A stretch of DNA of 64,000 nucleotides from Myceligenerans pegani (GCF_014892515.1 NZ_JADBGR010000109.1:1-64000); one strand, 5' to 3'. Counted from the stretch's first letter, positions 16,687 to 24,910 are shown. A program made the numbers and translations. The notes: generated by a model from the sequence alone, not told the origin.

Positions 16687-19209
16687 GTGTCTCGTCGTGA
16701 ATCTCCGGAGCTCCCGCTGCTGTCGGTGCGCCGCCGCCCGCGTCCGTACGACCCGGAGGCGGGGCAGGGCCTGACCGAGTACGTCGGCGTCGTCGGCATC
16801 GTCATCCTGGTCGTCATCCTGATCGTCGGCCTGGCGACGCCGGTGGGGGCCGACATCGGCCGCCAGCTCGTCTGCGCGGTGCAGTCGATCGGCAGCGCCG
16901 AGGGTTTCCAGGACTGCGTGGCGGAGGGCGACGGCCCCGGCGGGGAGAACGGCCCGGGCGACGGCGATGGCCCCGGCTCCGACGACGACTCCGACGACGG
17001 CCCGTGCGAGGGCACGATCACGACCGACGTCGTCGAGATCGACATCGACACCGACAACGACGGCGAGACGGAGCGGAAGACCCCCGCGGTGATCCAGATC
17101 GACTGCGTCTGGTACCCGGTGCCGTGGAGCTGCGTCGACGCGGGCGGCGACACGCTGTTCGGCGACGAGGAGGCGGTCTACGACCGCGAGGAGCTCGAGG
17201 AGCTCGCCAACTGCGTCACCAAGGGCTGGGGCGAGCCGAGCGACGACCCGGACGACGAGAGCTGCAACAAGACCAAGCCGTCCAGTGAGGACATCAGCCT
17301 GGATCCGCCGAGGGTCCGGATCGGTTGCACGTGGCGCCCCGTCCCCGAGGAGGTCTGCGACGGCGCCTGGGAGGCGTACAAGAACGCCGAGCCCGGACGC
17401 GAGCGAGCCGCGGCGGCGGGACCTCTCAACCAGTGCGTCCGCACCGCCTACGACAACATGGAGCCGGACTGCTACATCGAGATCAACACCCACAGCGAGA
17501 CGGAGACGACGTCGTTCCTCTTCTTCCGGTTCAGCTCGACCGAGGCCGTGTTGATCGAAAAGCTCGGCGACGGCCGCGTCCGGGTGCACATTCTGGAGGG
17601 CTCAGGCTTCGGCGCCGGGGTGTCCGCCGAGAACCTCTTCGGCTCACCGATCTCGTTCGGTGTCGCCGGGATCAACGGCGTGACGGACGACACGACGTAC
17701 GAGTTCGTGAACATGGAGGACGCCCAGCGGTGGATCGACTGGAAGGAGGAGTACGACAAGGTCTACAGGTCCACGGGGAACTGCTCGGGCGCGAGGGTGC
17801 AGTGGACCGGCGGCTGCGACAACAGCGACCGGCGAGACAAGCTCGAGGAGCTGGAGGGGCAGGAGCCGGACCATCATGTCGTCCACGACGCCAACCAGCA
17901 CACGAAGACCGTCACGTTCAACGGCGGGCTGGACGGCGCCGTCGGGGGTCTGGGCGGCAGCGTCGAGGGCGGTTACGAAGGCGAGGTGATCGTCGAGGAC
18001 CGGCTCTGGGACAACGGCCTCTACGAGGTCAGCTACACGTCGACCGACATCGGCGGATTCCTCATCGGTGGGATGCTCGGCGGCGGCAAGTCCTTCGGCA
18101 AGGGCGGCAAGAGCGGGGGCGGCTCGGTCGAGGGAAGCGCCAAGGTCGGCGGCGAGTGGAAGGGTTCGACCAAGACGACGGTGTACTGGGGCGAGGACGG
18201 CGACGACCCCGACGACCGCGGCGATCTCGTACAGATCTACATCACCATCGACGACCAAGCCCTCAGAACCCTCTACCAGGCCGGTATCGACATCGAGGCC
18301 GAGCTCCCGTACGGGTTCACGATCGGCGGCGGCTACAGCAAGAACGAGCAGGAGGGCAAGTCCTCGGTCCAGGAGTTCATCATCGACTTCAACCAGTACC
18401 CGGAGCTCAGGGCGAAGTTCGAGCCGATCGTCGACAAGCTCTTCCCCCGCGACGCCAACGGGAGGCTGAAGAAGGACGACATCGAGATCCAACCGTCCGA
18501 CCAGGACCCGGGCGGCGAGTTCCGCGACGCGCTGGAGAAGTACGGCAACGTCCGCGAGCTCACCTACGACGACTCGAAGACCACCGAGTCCGGCGAGTTC
18601 GGCATCGGCTGGCAGGGCATCGACCTGTTCAAGAACGAGTGGATCACCTCCGACGAGGTGCGGACCCTCAACAGCTCCACGTTCGAGATCACCGACGTCA
18701 ACGGCGACAGGGTCGTGATCGACCCGGCGCCGCGGTGCTCGCACGAGAGGTTCGAGCCGGACGACGACTACTACACCAACGGCAAGGACAAGACGGGAGC
18801 CGGCGGCGACTGGGACAACCCCAGGTACAACGAGGACGACGACGGCGGGCCCTACCCGGGCACCGGCTTCGACGGCGACGTGCCGGGCGACCGCGAGGAA
18901 AAGGCCAAGTCCCTGGCCTTCGAGTACGCCAACGCCTTCCCGGACAAGCACGTCATCGTCGTGCACGAGGACATCGGCCTCGAGTTCGGTCCGGACGTCA
19001 AGGGGAAGCAGCACCTCGCGACGGTGGGTGACTTCCGCGTCGTCGCCATCGACTCCGGCACCGTCACCCGCCAGGGCGACGGCGGCTTCATCAACTGGGC
19101 CTTCTACGCCTCCCCCGACTACTACGACCGGCCCGGCAGCGACAACGTGGTGCACTTCAAGCCGAAATCCGAGGACGAGAAACCCGACGAGAGGTTCCTG
19201 GACGAGTAG
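16687..19209 (+). CDS. Giant Flp-like prepilin/surface protein, copy 1
   Basis: 840 residues; no known family recognised beyond the signal. A 26-residue basic leader ends A-G, followed by Q-G-L-T-E-Y and a 20-residue hydrophobic helix; glutamate is at +5 and tyrosine at +6 as in Flp pilins. An acidic linker follows (about 75-105). Two Cys repeats with C-V-W-Y-P-V-P and C-T-W-R-P-V-P motifs each precede further cysteines. A beta-rich centre contains a Gly/Ser/Lys-rich stretch near 460-490. Residues 741-840 are the C-terminal domain shared with the TadG-like protein (P-D-K-H, G-D-G-G-F-I-N-W-A-F). The GTG start is matched in sequence by copy 2. I infer a pilus-displayed or tip protein. Confidence 0.85.
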   Translation: MSRRESPELPLLSVRRRPRPYDPEAGQGLTEYVGVVGIVILVVILIVGLATPVGADIGRQLVCAVQSIGSAEGFQDCVAEGDGPGGENGPGDGDGPGSDDDSDDGPCEGTITTDVVEIDIDTDNDGETERKTPAVIQIDCVWYPVPWSCVDAGGDTLFGDEEAVYDREELEELANCVTKGWGEPSDDPDDESCNKTKPSSEDISLDPPRVRIGCTWRPVPEEVCDGAWEAYKNAEPGRERAAAAGPLNQCVRTAYDNMEPDCYIEINTHSETETTSFLFFRFSSTEAVLIEKLGDGRVRVHILEGSGFGAGVSAENLFGSPISFGVAGINGVTDDTTYEFVNMEDAQRWIDWKEEYDKVYRSTGNCSGARVQWTGGCDNSDRRDKLEELEGQEPDHHVVHDANQHTKTVTFNGGLDGAVGGLGGSVEGGYEGEVIVEDRLWDNGLYEVSYTSTDIGGFLIGGMLGGGKSFGKGGKSGGGSVEGSAKVGGEWKGSTKTTVYWGEDGDDPDDRGDLVQIYITIDDQALRTLYQAGIDIEAELPYGFTIGGGYSKNEQEGKSSVQEFIIDFNQYPELRAKFEPIVDKLFPRDANGRLKKDDIEIQPSDQDPGGEFRDALEKYGNVRELTYDDSKTTESGEFGIGWQGIDLFKNEWITSDEVRTLNSSTFEITDVNGDRVVIDPAPRCSHERFEPDDDYYTNGKDKTGAGGDWDNPRYNEDDDGGPYPGTGFDGDVPGDREEKAKSLAFEYANAFPDKHVIVVHEDIGLEFGPDVKGKQHLATVGDFRVVAIDSGTVTRQGDGGFINWAFYASPDYYDRPGSDNVVHFKPKSEDEKPDERFLDE

Positions 19210-19262
19210 CCAGGGACGGATCGACGTCGGTGACACCAGTGACGAAGTCGGAAGGATGGTTG

Positions 19263-20297
19263 ATGTCCGTGACCCTGTCGATACCCACGGCCCGCCGTAC
19301 CGCGGTGGCCACGGCGGCGGTCGCCGCGCTCCTGCTGGCCGGTTGCACCGGCCAGCCCGATCACGAGCAGGACGACGACGCGGCACCGCCGGCGGCGTCG
19401 GACACGGTCACGCTCGTCACGCACGACTCCTTCGCGCTGAGCGACGGCGTCCTCGAACGGTTCGAGGACGAGTCCGGACTCACCGTCGAGGTGAACGTCG
19501 TGGGCGACTCCGGTGCGCTCGCGGACGCGCTCGTGCCGCCGGCCGAGGTCCCGCCCGGGGACGTCGTGTTCGGCGTGGACAACACGTTCCTGTCGCGAGT
19601 CGAGGACGAGGGCGCGACCGAGGTCAACTACCTGTGGCAGGTCGGCGAGGCGGATGTCTGCGTCAACGCCGACAGGGCGTGGTTCGCCGAGCAGGGTCTC
19701 CCGGTGCCGCGAACGCTCGACGACCTGATCGCACCCCGCTACCAGGGCCTGCTCGTCGTGCCCGACCCGGCGACGTCGTCACTCGGGCTCGCGTTCCTGC
19801 TGGCCGCCGTCGACGAGTACGGCGACACAGGTGTCGGGGACTACTGGACCGCGCTGCGGGAGAACGACGTCGCGGTCGCCGGCTCCTGGGAGGACGCCTA
19901 CGGCGCCGCCTTCACCGCCGGGGGCGGCGACGGCGACCGTCCTCTCGTCGTCTCGTACTCGACCTCGCCGGCAGGCACGGTCGGGGACGACGGCGAGCCC
20001 CCCACGACCGCCCTGCCGGAGACCTGCTTCCGGCACGAGGAGTACGCCGGCCTGCTGACCGGCGGGCCGAACCGGGAGGGCGGCCAGGAGCTCCTGTGGT
20101 TCCTCACGTCCGACGCGGTCCAGCAGGACCTCCCGGCCTCGATGTCCCTGTACCCGGCGGACGACGACATCAAGCTGCCCGACACCGGGAGCAGACGGGC
20201 ACCCCGCCCGCAGGACCCGCACGAGCTCGACCCGGAGGAGATCGCGGAGAACCGCGAGGCATGGATCGCGGCGTGGACAGCGACCGTGAGCGAGTGA
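19263..20297 (+). CDS. Thiamine-type ABC transporter substrate-binding lipoprotein
   Basis: 344 residues, with GGAAGGA before the ATG. The signal peptide ends L-L-L-A-G-C with lipid-anchor Cys28. The mature part resembles ThiB/TbpA-like periplasmic-binding proteins: T-L-V-T-H-D-S-F near the start, D-V-V-F-G-V-D-N-T-F-L-S-R, and Y-S-T-S-P-A-G-T. No permease or ATPase gene is adjacent, and no TPP riboswitch-like leader is apparent, so thiamine is only the family-level guess. It lies 53 bases after giant copy 1 and may be co-transcribed with it. The start of a similar gene persists after giant copy 2. Confidence 0.82.
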   Translation: MSVTLSIPTARRTAVATAAVAALLLAGCTGQPDHEQDDDAAPPAASDTVTLVTHDSFALSDGVLERFEDESGLTVEVNVVGDSGALADALVPPAEVPPGDVVFGVDNTFLSRVEDEGATEVNYLWQVGEADVCVNADRAWFAEQGLPVPRTLDDLIAPRYQGLLVVPDPATSSLGLAFLLAAVDEYGDTGVGDYWTALRENDVAVAGSWEDAYGAAFTAGGGDGDRPLVVSYSTSPAGTVGDDGEPPTTALPETCFRHEEYAGLLTGGPNREGGQELLWFLTSDAVQQDLPASMSLYPADDDIKLPDTGSRRAPRPQDPHELDPEEIAENREAWIAAWTATVSE

Positions 20298-20320
20298 ACC
20301 CGGCGGTCTCGCTACGACGG

Positions 20321-20412
20321 CGAGTAACGGTCCGATAGAGTTTTGAGCAACAGTCTGGTAGAGATCCGAGAAACGGTATGACAGGATGCCGAGTAACGGT
20401 AGTGTAGGAGTG
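20321..20412 (+). repeat. Four 23-base tandem repeats before the DUF4143 ATPase gene
   Basis: Units start at 20321, 20344, 20367 and 20390, exactly 23 bases apart. Each opens with CGAGTAACGGT or a close variant (TGAGCAACAGT, CGAGAAACGGT) and continues to a TAG or CAG at bases 16-18. The last unit runs into the GTG start at 20412. No spacer sequences separate them, so this is not a CRISPR array. The array probably controls the ATPase gene. Confidence 0.85.
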
Positions 20413-21686
20413 TGACCTACCTTCCCCGAATCGTCGACCAGCAGCTGGACGACCTGCTCGAGGGTCTCCCGGCGATCGCCCTCGTCGGCCCGAAAGCAGT
20501 CGGAAAGACCGAGACTGCGTCCCGTCGCGCCAAGACCATCCTGGACCTGGGTGATGAGTTCGAGCTCCGTCTCGCCCAAACAGATCCACAGCGCCTGACC
20601 CGCGTCGAACGACCTGTGCTCGTCGACGAATGGCAGGTCCATCCACCGATCTGGGACACGGTCCGCCGGGCAGTAGACCGCGGCGCCGGTCCTGGCGACT
20701 TCTTGCTCACCGGCTCTGCATCGCCGTCCCAGAAGCCCATGCACTCCGGAGCGGGCAGGATCGTGCAGCTGCGGATGCGGCCGATGTCTCTCGCGGAACG
20801 CGGGATCGCGAAGGCAACGGTCTCTCTTGCCGCACTGCTCTCGGGCACTCGGCCCGATATCTCAGGTGACTCTACGGTCGGTCTCGAGAGCTACGTCGAC
20901 GAGATCGTCGCATCCGGCTTCCCTGGGATCCGCCAGTTGGCTCCACGCTTTCGCGCTGACGCCCTCGACGGGTATCTGAACGCTGTGGTGGACCGCGACT
21001 TCCAGGAACTCGGCCACACAGTTCGTCGGCCCGGGAGCCTCCGGGCCTGGCTGCGCGCGTTCGCTGCCGCGACATCCACGACCGCTTCCTACAACTCGAT
21101 CCTGGAGGCCGCGACACCGGGCGACGCCGACAAGCCGGCACGCACCACGACGACCACCTACCGCGAACTGCTGCAGCGGATGTGGCTCGCCGAAGAGATA
21201 CCCGCCTGGACCGGACTGGGGAGCATCATGACCGCGCTCGGCGTGGCGCCCAAGCACCAGCTGTGCGACCCGGCCCTCGCCGCACGACTCCTCAACGTCT
21301 CCGGCGATGCGCTGCTCACCAAAGCAAACCCGTCGGCCATCCCGTTGCCTAGGAACGGCTCCCTGGTCGGTGCCCTCTTCGAGAGCCTCACGACGCAGAG
21401 CATTCAGGTGTATGCGGACGCGAACCGCGCACGCGTGTCCCACTTGCGCACCAATCGTGGTGACCATGAGGTCGATCTCATCGTCGAACGCGGGGACGGC
21501 AAGGTGGTGGCGGTCGAGGTCAAGCTGACAGCACTCCCGGACGGCAACGACGTCAAGCACCTCCGGTGGCTCCAGGACAAGCTCGGAGACGACCTGCTCG
21601 ACGCCGTCGTCGTCACCAGCGGGCCCGCCGCATATCGTCGCGAGGACGGCATCGCCGTCGTCCCGCTGGCGCTGCTCGGCGTGTGA
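20412..21686 (+). CDS. AAA ATPase with DUF4143 domain
   Basis: 424 residues. An N-terminal P-loop G-P-K-A-V-G-K-T at 26-33 and a Walker B-like V-L-V-D-E-W-Q define the AAA part. The C-terminal DUF4143 region carries a nuclease-like D-L-I-V-E-R plus V-A-V-E-V-K-L pattern (about 357-377). Proteins of this family are widespread, mobile and functionally unclear. Base composition is visibly less GC-rich than the flanking genes, with more A/T at third positions. It stands alone between the lipoprotein and giant copy 2. Together with the 23-base repeats just upstream, this suggests an imported unit that inserted within the duplicated segment. Confidence 0.9.
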   Translation: MTYLPRIVDQQLDDLLEGLPAIALVGPKAVGKTETASRRAKTILDLGDEFELRLAQTDPQRLTRVERPVLVDEWQVHPPIWDTVRRAVDRGAGPGDFLLTGSASPSQKPMHSGAGRIVQLRMRPMSLAERGIAKATVSLAALLSGTRPDISGDSTVGLESYVDEIVASGFPGIRQLAPRFRADALDGYLNAVVDRDFQELGHTVRRPGSLRAWLRAFAAATSTTASYNSILEAATPGDADKPARTTTTTYRELLQRMWLAEEIPAWTGLGSIMTALGVAPKHQLCDPALAARLLNVSGDALLTKANPSAIPLPRNGSLVGALFESLTTQSIQVYADANRARVSHLRTNRGDHEVDLIVERGDGKVVAVEVKLTALPDGNDVKHLRWLQDKLGDDLLDAVVVTSGPAAYRREDGIAVVPLALLGV

Positions 21687-21742
21687 ACCCGCCGCCTGCT
21701 TAACCCGGACTGGGCCCGCGGGCCCACCGCCCAGACGTCATA

Positions 21743-21808
21743 GGCCCAGGTCACGGTGGGTCCCTGGTCTGTCGCAGCGACGCCCTCCTGCTCCGTACGT
21801 TGAGGCGC
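21743..21808 (+). promoter_or_regulatory. Promoter and regulator motif of the second giant pilin-like gene
   Basis: The motif at 21743-21763 (GGCCCAGGTCAC, then GGTGGGTCC) differs at one base from that of copy 1. A -10 element TACGTT (21796-21801) ends seven bases before the GTG, again leaderless. The motif lies 46 bases from the start codon versus 56 in copy 1, a difference of about one helical turn. Confidence 0.6.
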
Positions 21809-24307
21809 GTGTCTCGTCGTGACCTTCCTGACCTCCCGCTGCCGTCGGTCCGTCGCCGGCCGCGTCCGCACGATCCCGAGGCCGGGCAGGGTCTGACCGA
21901 GTATGTCGGCATCGTCGGTGTCGTTCTCCTGATCGTCATCGTGATCGTCGGCCTGGCGACACCCGTCGGAGCCGACATCGGACGGCAACTCGTGTGCGCG
22001 GTCCAGTCGATCGGCGATCCGGACGGGCATCGGGAGTGCGTGGAAGGAGCGGGCGGTGGGGAGAACGGTCCGGACGATGACGGCGAAGCCGGCCCCGACG
22101 ACGAGGGCGACGAGCCGGACGGCCCGTGCGAGGAGACGATCACAACCGACGTCGTCGAGATCGATCTCGACGGGGAGGACGAGGCAAAGACCCCCGCGGT
22201 GATCCAGATCGACTGCGTCTGGTACCCGGTGCCGGAGAGCTGCGTCGACGACGACATCCGCGACCTGTTCGGCGACGAGGAGACGGCCTACGAGCGCGAG
22301 GAGCTGGAGGAGCTCGCCGGCTGCATCACCACGGGCTGGGGCGACCCGAGCGACGACCCGGACGACGAGAGCTGCAACAGGACCAAGCCGTCGAGCGAGG
22401 ACGTCAGCCTGGACCCACCGAAGGTCCGGATCGGCTGCAAGTGGCTTCCCGTTCCCGAGGACGTGTGCGACGCCGAGTGGGACGCGTACAAGAACGCCGA
22501 GCCCGGACGGGATCGGGCGGGGGCCGCAGGCATTCTCGACAAATGCGTCACCGACGCGTACGACAACATGGAGCCCGACTGCTACATCCAGATCAACACG
22601 CACATGGAGGAGGCGAGCAGCCAGTTCCTCTTCTTCAAGTTCAGCTCCTCGGAGGGTGTGATGATCGAGGAGCTCGGTGACGGGCGGGTTCGCGTCCACA
22701 TGCTGAAGGGCGACAGCCTCGGGTTCGGCGCCTCGGCCGACGAGATCTTCAACTCACCGATCTCCTTCGGCGTCTCGGCGCTGGAGGGAGACGTGCAGGA
22801 CACCACCTACGAGTTCGTCAACCGGCAGGACGCCCAGAACTGGATCGACTGGAAGGAACGGGAATCCGGCATGGAGCGCAAGCGGGACTCCGCTTGCAAC
22901 ACCAGGATGGGTGCCGGCTGCCACGGGGCCAATCAGGACTACGACGAGTTCCTCGAGGACGAGCCGGACCACCACATCGTCACCGAGGCCGACTCCGAGA
23001 CGAAGAAGGTCACCTTCAACGGCGGCATCACGCTCAACGGTGACAACAGCAACGGCCCGCTCAGCGGCGGCATCGAGGGGGGCTACGAGGGCGAGGTGAT
23101 GGTCGAGGACCGCATGTGGGACAACGGCTTGTACGAGGTGAGCTACACCTCGACCGACATCGGCGGCTTCCTCATCGGCGGAGCCCTCGGCGGCGGGAAG
23201 TCCTTCGGCAAGGGCGGCAAGTCGGGCGGTGGCAGCGGCGGCGCGAGCGCGGGCGCCGGAGGGGAGTGGAAGGGCTCCACGAAGACGACGGTGTACTTCG
23301 GCAACGAGGACGAGGACGGCGACGGGCTCGGCGACATCGTGCAGATGTACATCACCATCGACCAGCAGGCCCTGCAGACCCTCTACCAGGCCGGCATCGA
23401 CGTCGAGGCGGAACTGCCGTACGGCTTCACCGTCGGCGGCGGCGGCTTCCACTCGGAGAAGGAGGGGAGCTCGACCGTCCAGGAGTTCATCCTCGACTTC
23501 AACCAGTACCCCGAGCTGCGCAAGACGTTCGCCCCGATGGTCGACGAACTGTTCCCGCGCGACGAGACCGGGGAGCTCGAGAAGGGCGACATCGAGATCC
23601 ACGAGAAGGACTCGGTGGACGACGACATCGAGAACGCGCTCAAGGACCACGGAAACGTCCGGGAACTCACGTACGACGACACGAAGGTCGAGGACCTCGG
23701 CGAGGTGAACATCGGCTGGCAGGGGATCGACCTGTTCAGCAGCGAGTGGATCACCGTGGACGAGGAGCGGGTCCTGAAGGAGTCCTCCTTCGAGATCACC
23801 GACGTCAACGGCGACAGGCAGGTCGTGAAGCCCGCCCCGCGCTGCAAGCACGAGGAATTCGTGCCGGACGACGACTACTACACCAACGGCAAGCAGAAGA
23901 CGGGTGCCGGGGGTGACGAGGGCAACCCGGTGTACGACGAGGACGACAGCGACGGCCCGTACCCGGGCACGGACTTCGACGGTGACGTACCCGGGGACCG
24001 CGGAGACATCAGCAAGTCCCTCGTGACGGAGTACCGCAAGGCGTTCCCGGACAAGAACATCATCGTCTACCACCGGGACATCGACCTGGAGTTCGCACCC
24101 GACGTGAAGGGCAGGGAATACCTGGCCGAGGTGGAGAACTTCTACGTGGTCGCCCTCGACTCGGGCAAGGTGACCCGCAAGGGCGACGGCGGCTACATCA
24201 ACTGGTCCTTCGCCGGCAACTACAGCCGGCCGGGCGACGGGAACGTGGTCCGGTTCGAGCTGATCCACGAGGAGGAGGATCGCGACGAGACGTTCCTGGA
24301 CGAGTAG
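21809..24307 (+). CDS. Giant Flp-like prepilin/surface protein, copy 2
   Basis: 832 residues, a full-length paralogue of the protein at 16,687. Cleavage after Gly26 would give Q-G-L-T-E-Y and a hydrophobic helix. The same order follows: acidic linker, two C-x-W-x-P-V-P cysteine repeats, a beta-rich core, a Gly/Ser/Lys-rich stretch and the C-terminal domain (736-832) with P-D-K-N, D-I-D-L-E-F and G-D-G-G-Y-I-N-W. Divergence concentrates in the acidic linker and in the segment around residues 350-400, while the N-terminus and core stay very similar. Both copies end F-L-D-E. Its ancestor probably duplicated together with the downstream lipoprotein gene. A role in pilus display or adhesion is inferred, not shown. 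Confidence 0.85.
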   Translation: MSRRDLPDLPLPSVRRRPRPHDPEAGQGLTEYVGIVGVVLLIVIVIVGLATPVGADIGRQLVCAVQSIGDPDGHRECVEGAGGGENGPDDDGEAGPDDEGDEPDGPCEETITTDVVEIDLDGEDEAKTPAVIQIDCVWYPVPESCVDDDIRDLFGDEETAYEREELEELAGCITTGWGDPSDDPDDESCNRTKPSSEDVSLDPPKVRIGCKWLPVPEDVCDAEWDAYKNAEPGRDRAGAAGILDKCVTDAYDNMEPDCYIQINTHMEEASSQFLFFKFSSSEGVMIEELGDGRVRVHMLKGDSLGFGASADEIFNSPISFGVSALEGDVQDTTYEFVNRQDAQNWIDWKERESGMERKRDSACNTRMGAGCHGANQDYDEFLEDEPDHHIVTEADSETKKVTFNGGITLNGDNSNGPLSGGIEGGYEGEVMVEDRMWDNGLYEVSYTSTDIGGFLIGGALGGGKSFGKGGKSGGGSGGASAGAGGEWKGSTKTTVYFGNEDEDGDGLGDIVQMYITIDQQALQTLYQAGIDVEAELPYGFTVGGGGFHSEKEGSSTVQEFILDFNQYPELRKTFAPMVDELFPRDETGELEKGDIEIHEKDSVDDDIENALKDHGNVRELTYDDTKVEDLGEVNIGWQGIDLFSSEWITVDEERVLKESSFEITDVNGDRQVVKPAPRCKHEEFVPDDDYYTNGKQKTGAGGDEGNPVYDEDDSDGPYPGTDFDGDVPGDRGDISKSLVTEYRKAFPDKNIIVYHRDIDLEFAPDVKGREYLAEVENFYVVALDSGKVTRKGDGGYINWSFAGNYSRPGDGNVVRFELIHEEEDRDETFLDE

Positions 24308-24397
24308 CCGGGCAACTCGCGATCGGATGACGCCGTGATGAAGTCGAAAGGACCGTTCATGTCCACGCTCCCGGCCCGCCGGCACGGGCCGCGCGGC
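24308..24397 (+). pseudogene. Remnant of the 5' end of a duplicated lipoprotein gene
   Basis: After giant copy 2 the sequence GATGAAGTCGAAAGGACCGTTC leads to an ATG (24360-24362) and then codons for M-S-T-L-P-A-R-R. This parallels GACGAAGTCGGAAGGATGGTTG, ATG and the start of the lipoprotein after giant copy 1. Similarity stops within about 20 codons, where the DUF1304 gene (opposite strand) begins. I read it as a truncated duplicate; the frame continues open but shows no lipoprotein features. Confidence 0.5.
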
Positions 24398-24787
24398 CTA
24401 CACGGCCAGGCCCACCGCCAGCGCGACGACGCCGAGCAGCGGGAGCGCGCCCTGCTTCGCCGCGGCAGCCGCCATCGACGGGTTCGAGAGCACCAGCACG
24501 AGCGCCGCCGCCACCATGGACCCGGCGCCGACGAACACGAGCGTCGCCCCGACCGCCGTCGTCCCCGCGGCCATCAGCACGATGCCGAGCGCCACCTCGA
24601 CGGCCAGGAAGAGGTTGTAGAAGCCCTGGTTGAAGGCCAGCGGCTGGGTCACCTGCGCCGCCTCGTCGGAGCTGATGCCGAACGTCGCCCGCGCCCGGCG
24701 ACTCCGCCAGGCGACCGACTCCAGGTAGAAGATGTAGACGTGCACGACGGCGGCGAGGCCCGCGAGCACGAGCCCGGTGATGATCAT
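24398..24787 (-). CDS. DUF1304 small membrane protein
   Basis: 129 residues with four hydrophobic helices, matching the size and pattern of DUF1304: H-V-Y-I-F-Y-L-E-S near residue 16, then N-Q-G-F-Y-N-L-F-L-A. The function is unknown. The stop abuts the lipoprotein remnant. A -10 TAACGT lies six bases before the ATG. Confidence 0.88.
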   Translation of the reverse strand: MIITGLVLAGLAAVVHVYIFYLESVAWRSRRARATFGISSDEAAQVTQPLAFNQGFYNLFLAVEVALGIVLMAAGTTAVGATLVFVGAGSMVAAALVLVLSNPSMAAAAAKQGALPLLGVVALAVGLAV

Positions 24788-24793
24788 GCGCCG

Positions 24794-24799
24794 ACGTTA
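24794..24799 (-). promoter_or_regulatory. Leaderless -10 element of the DUF1304 gene
   Basis: TAACGT on the minus strand, six bases from the ATG at 24787. Confidence 0.5.
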
Positions 24800-24910
24800 T
24801 CCCAGCCCGCGCCGCTCGTACCGACACCCGAGCCGCGAGACCCGACCCACCCCAAGGGGCACGCGGATCTGCTGCCGCAGTTTTACAGCAGCTTCCAGCA
24901 GGACAGGCTC

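Noticed and set aside
19210-19262. Thiamine (TPP) riboswitch before the ThiB-like gene
   Set aside because: Only 53 bases separate the genes, and no TPP-type conserved core is present.
20321-20412. CRISPR-like repeats
   Set aside because: The 23-base units are directly adjacent with no spacers and no cas genes nearby.
16687-24307. Giant proteins as polymorphic toxins with a toxin C-terminus
   Set aside because: The C-terminal domain is also on a pilus assembly protein, both copies keep it highly similar, and no small immunity-like gene follows.
24800-24910. Hairpin with CTGCTG/CAGCAG arms as terminator of the polyprenyl synthase gene
   Set aside because: The stem is only six pairs with a long loop and no T run; too weak to annotate.
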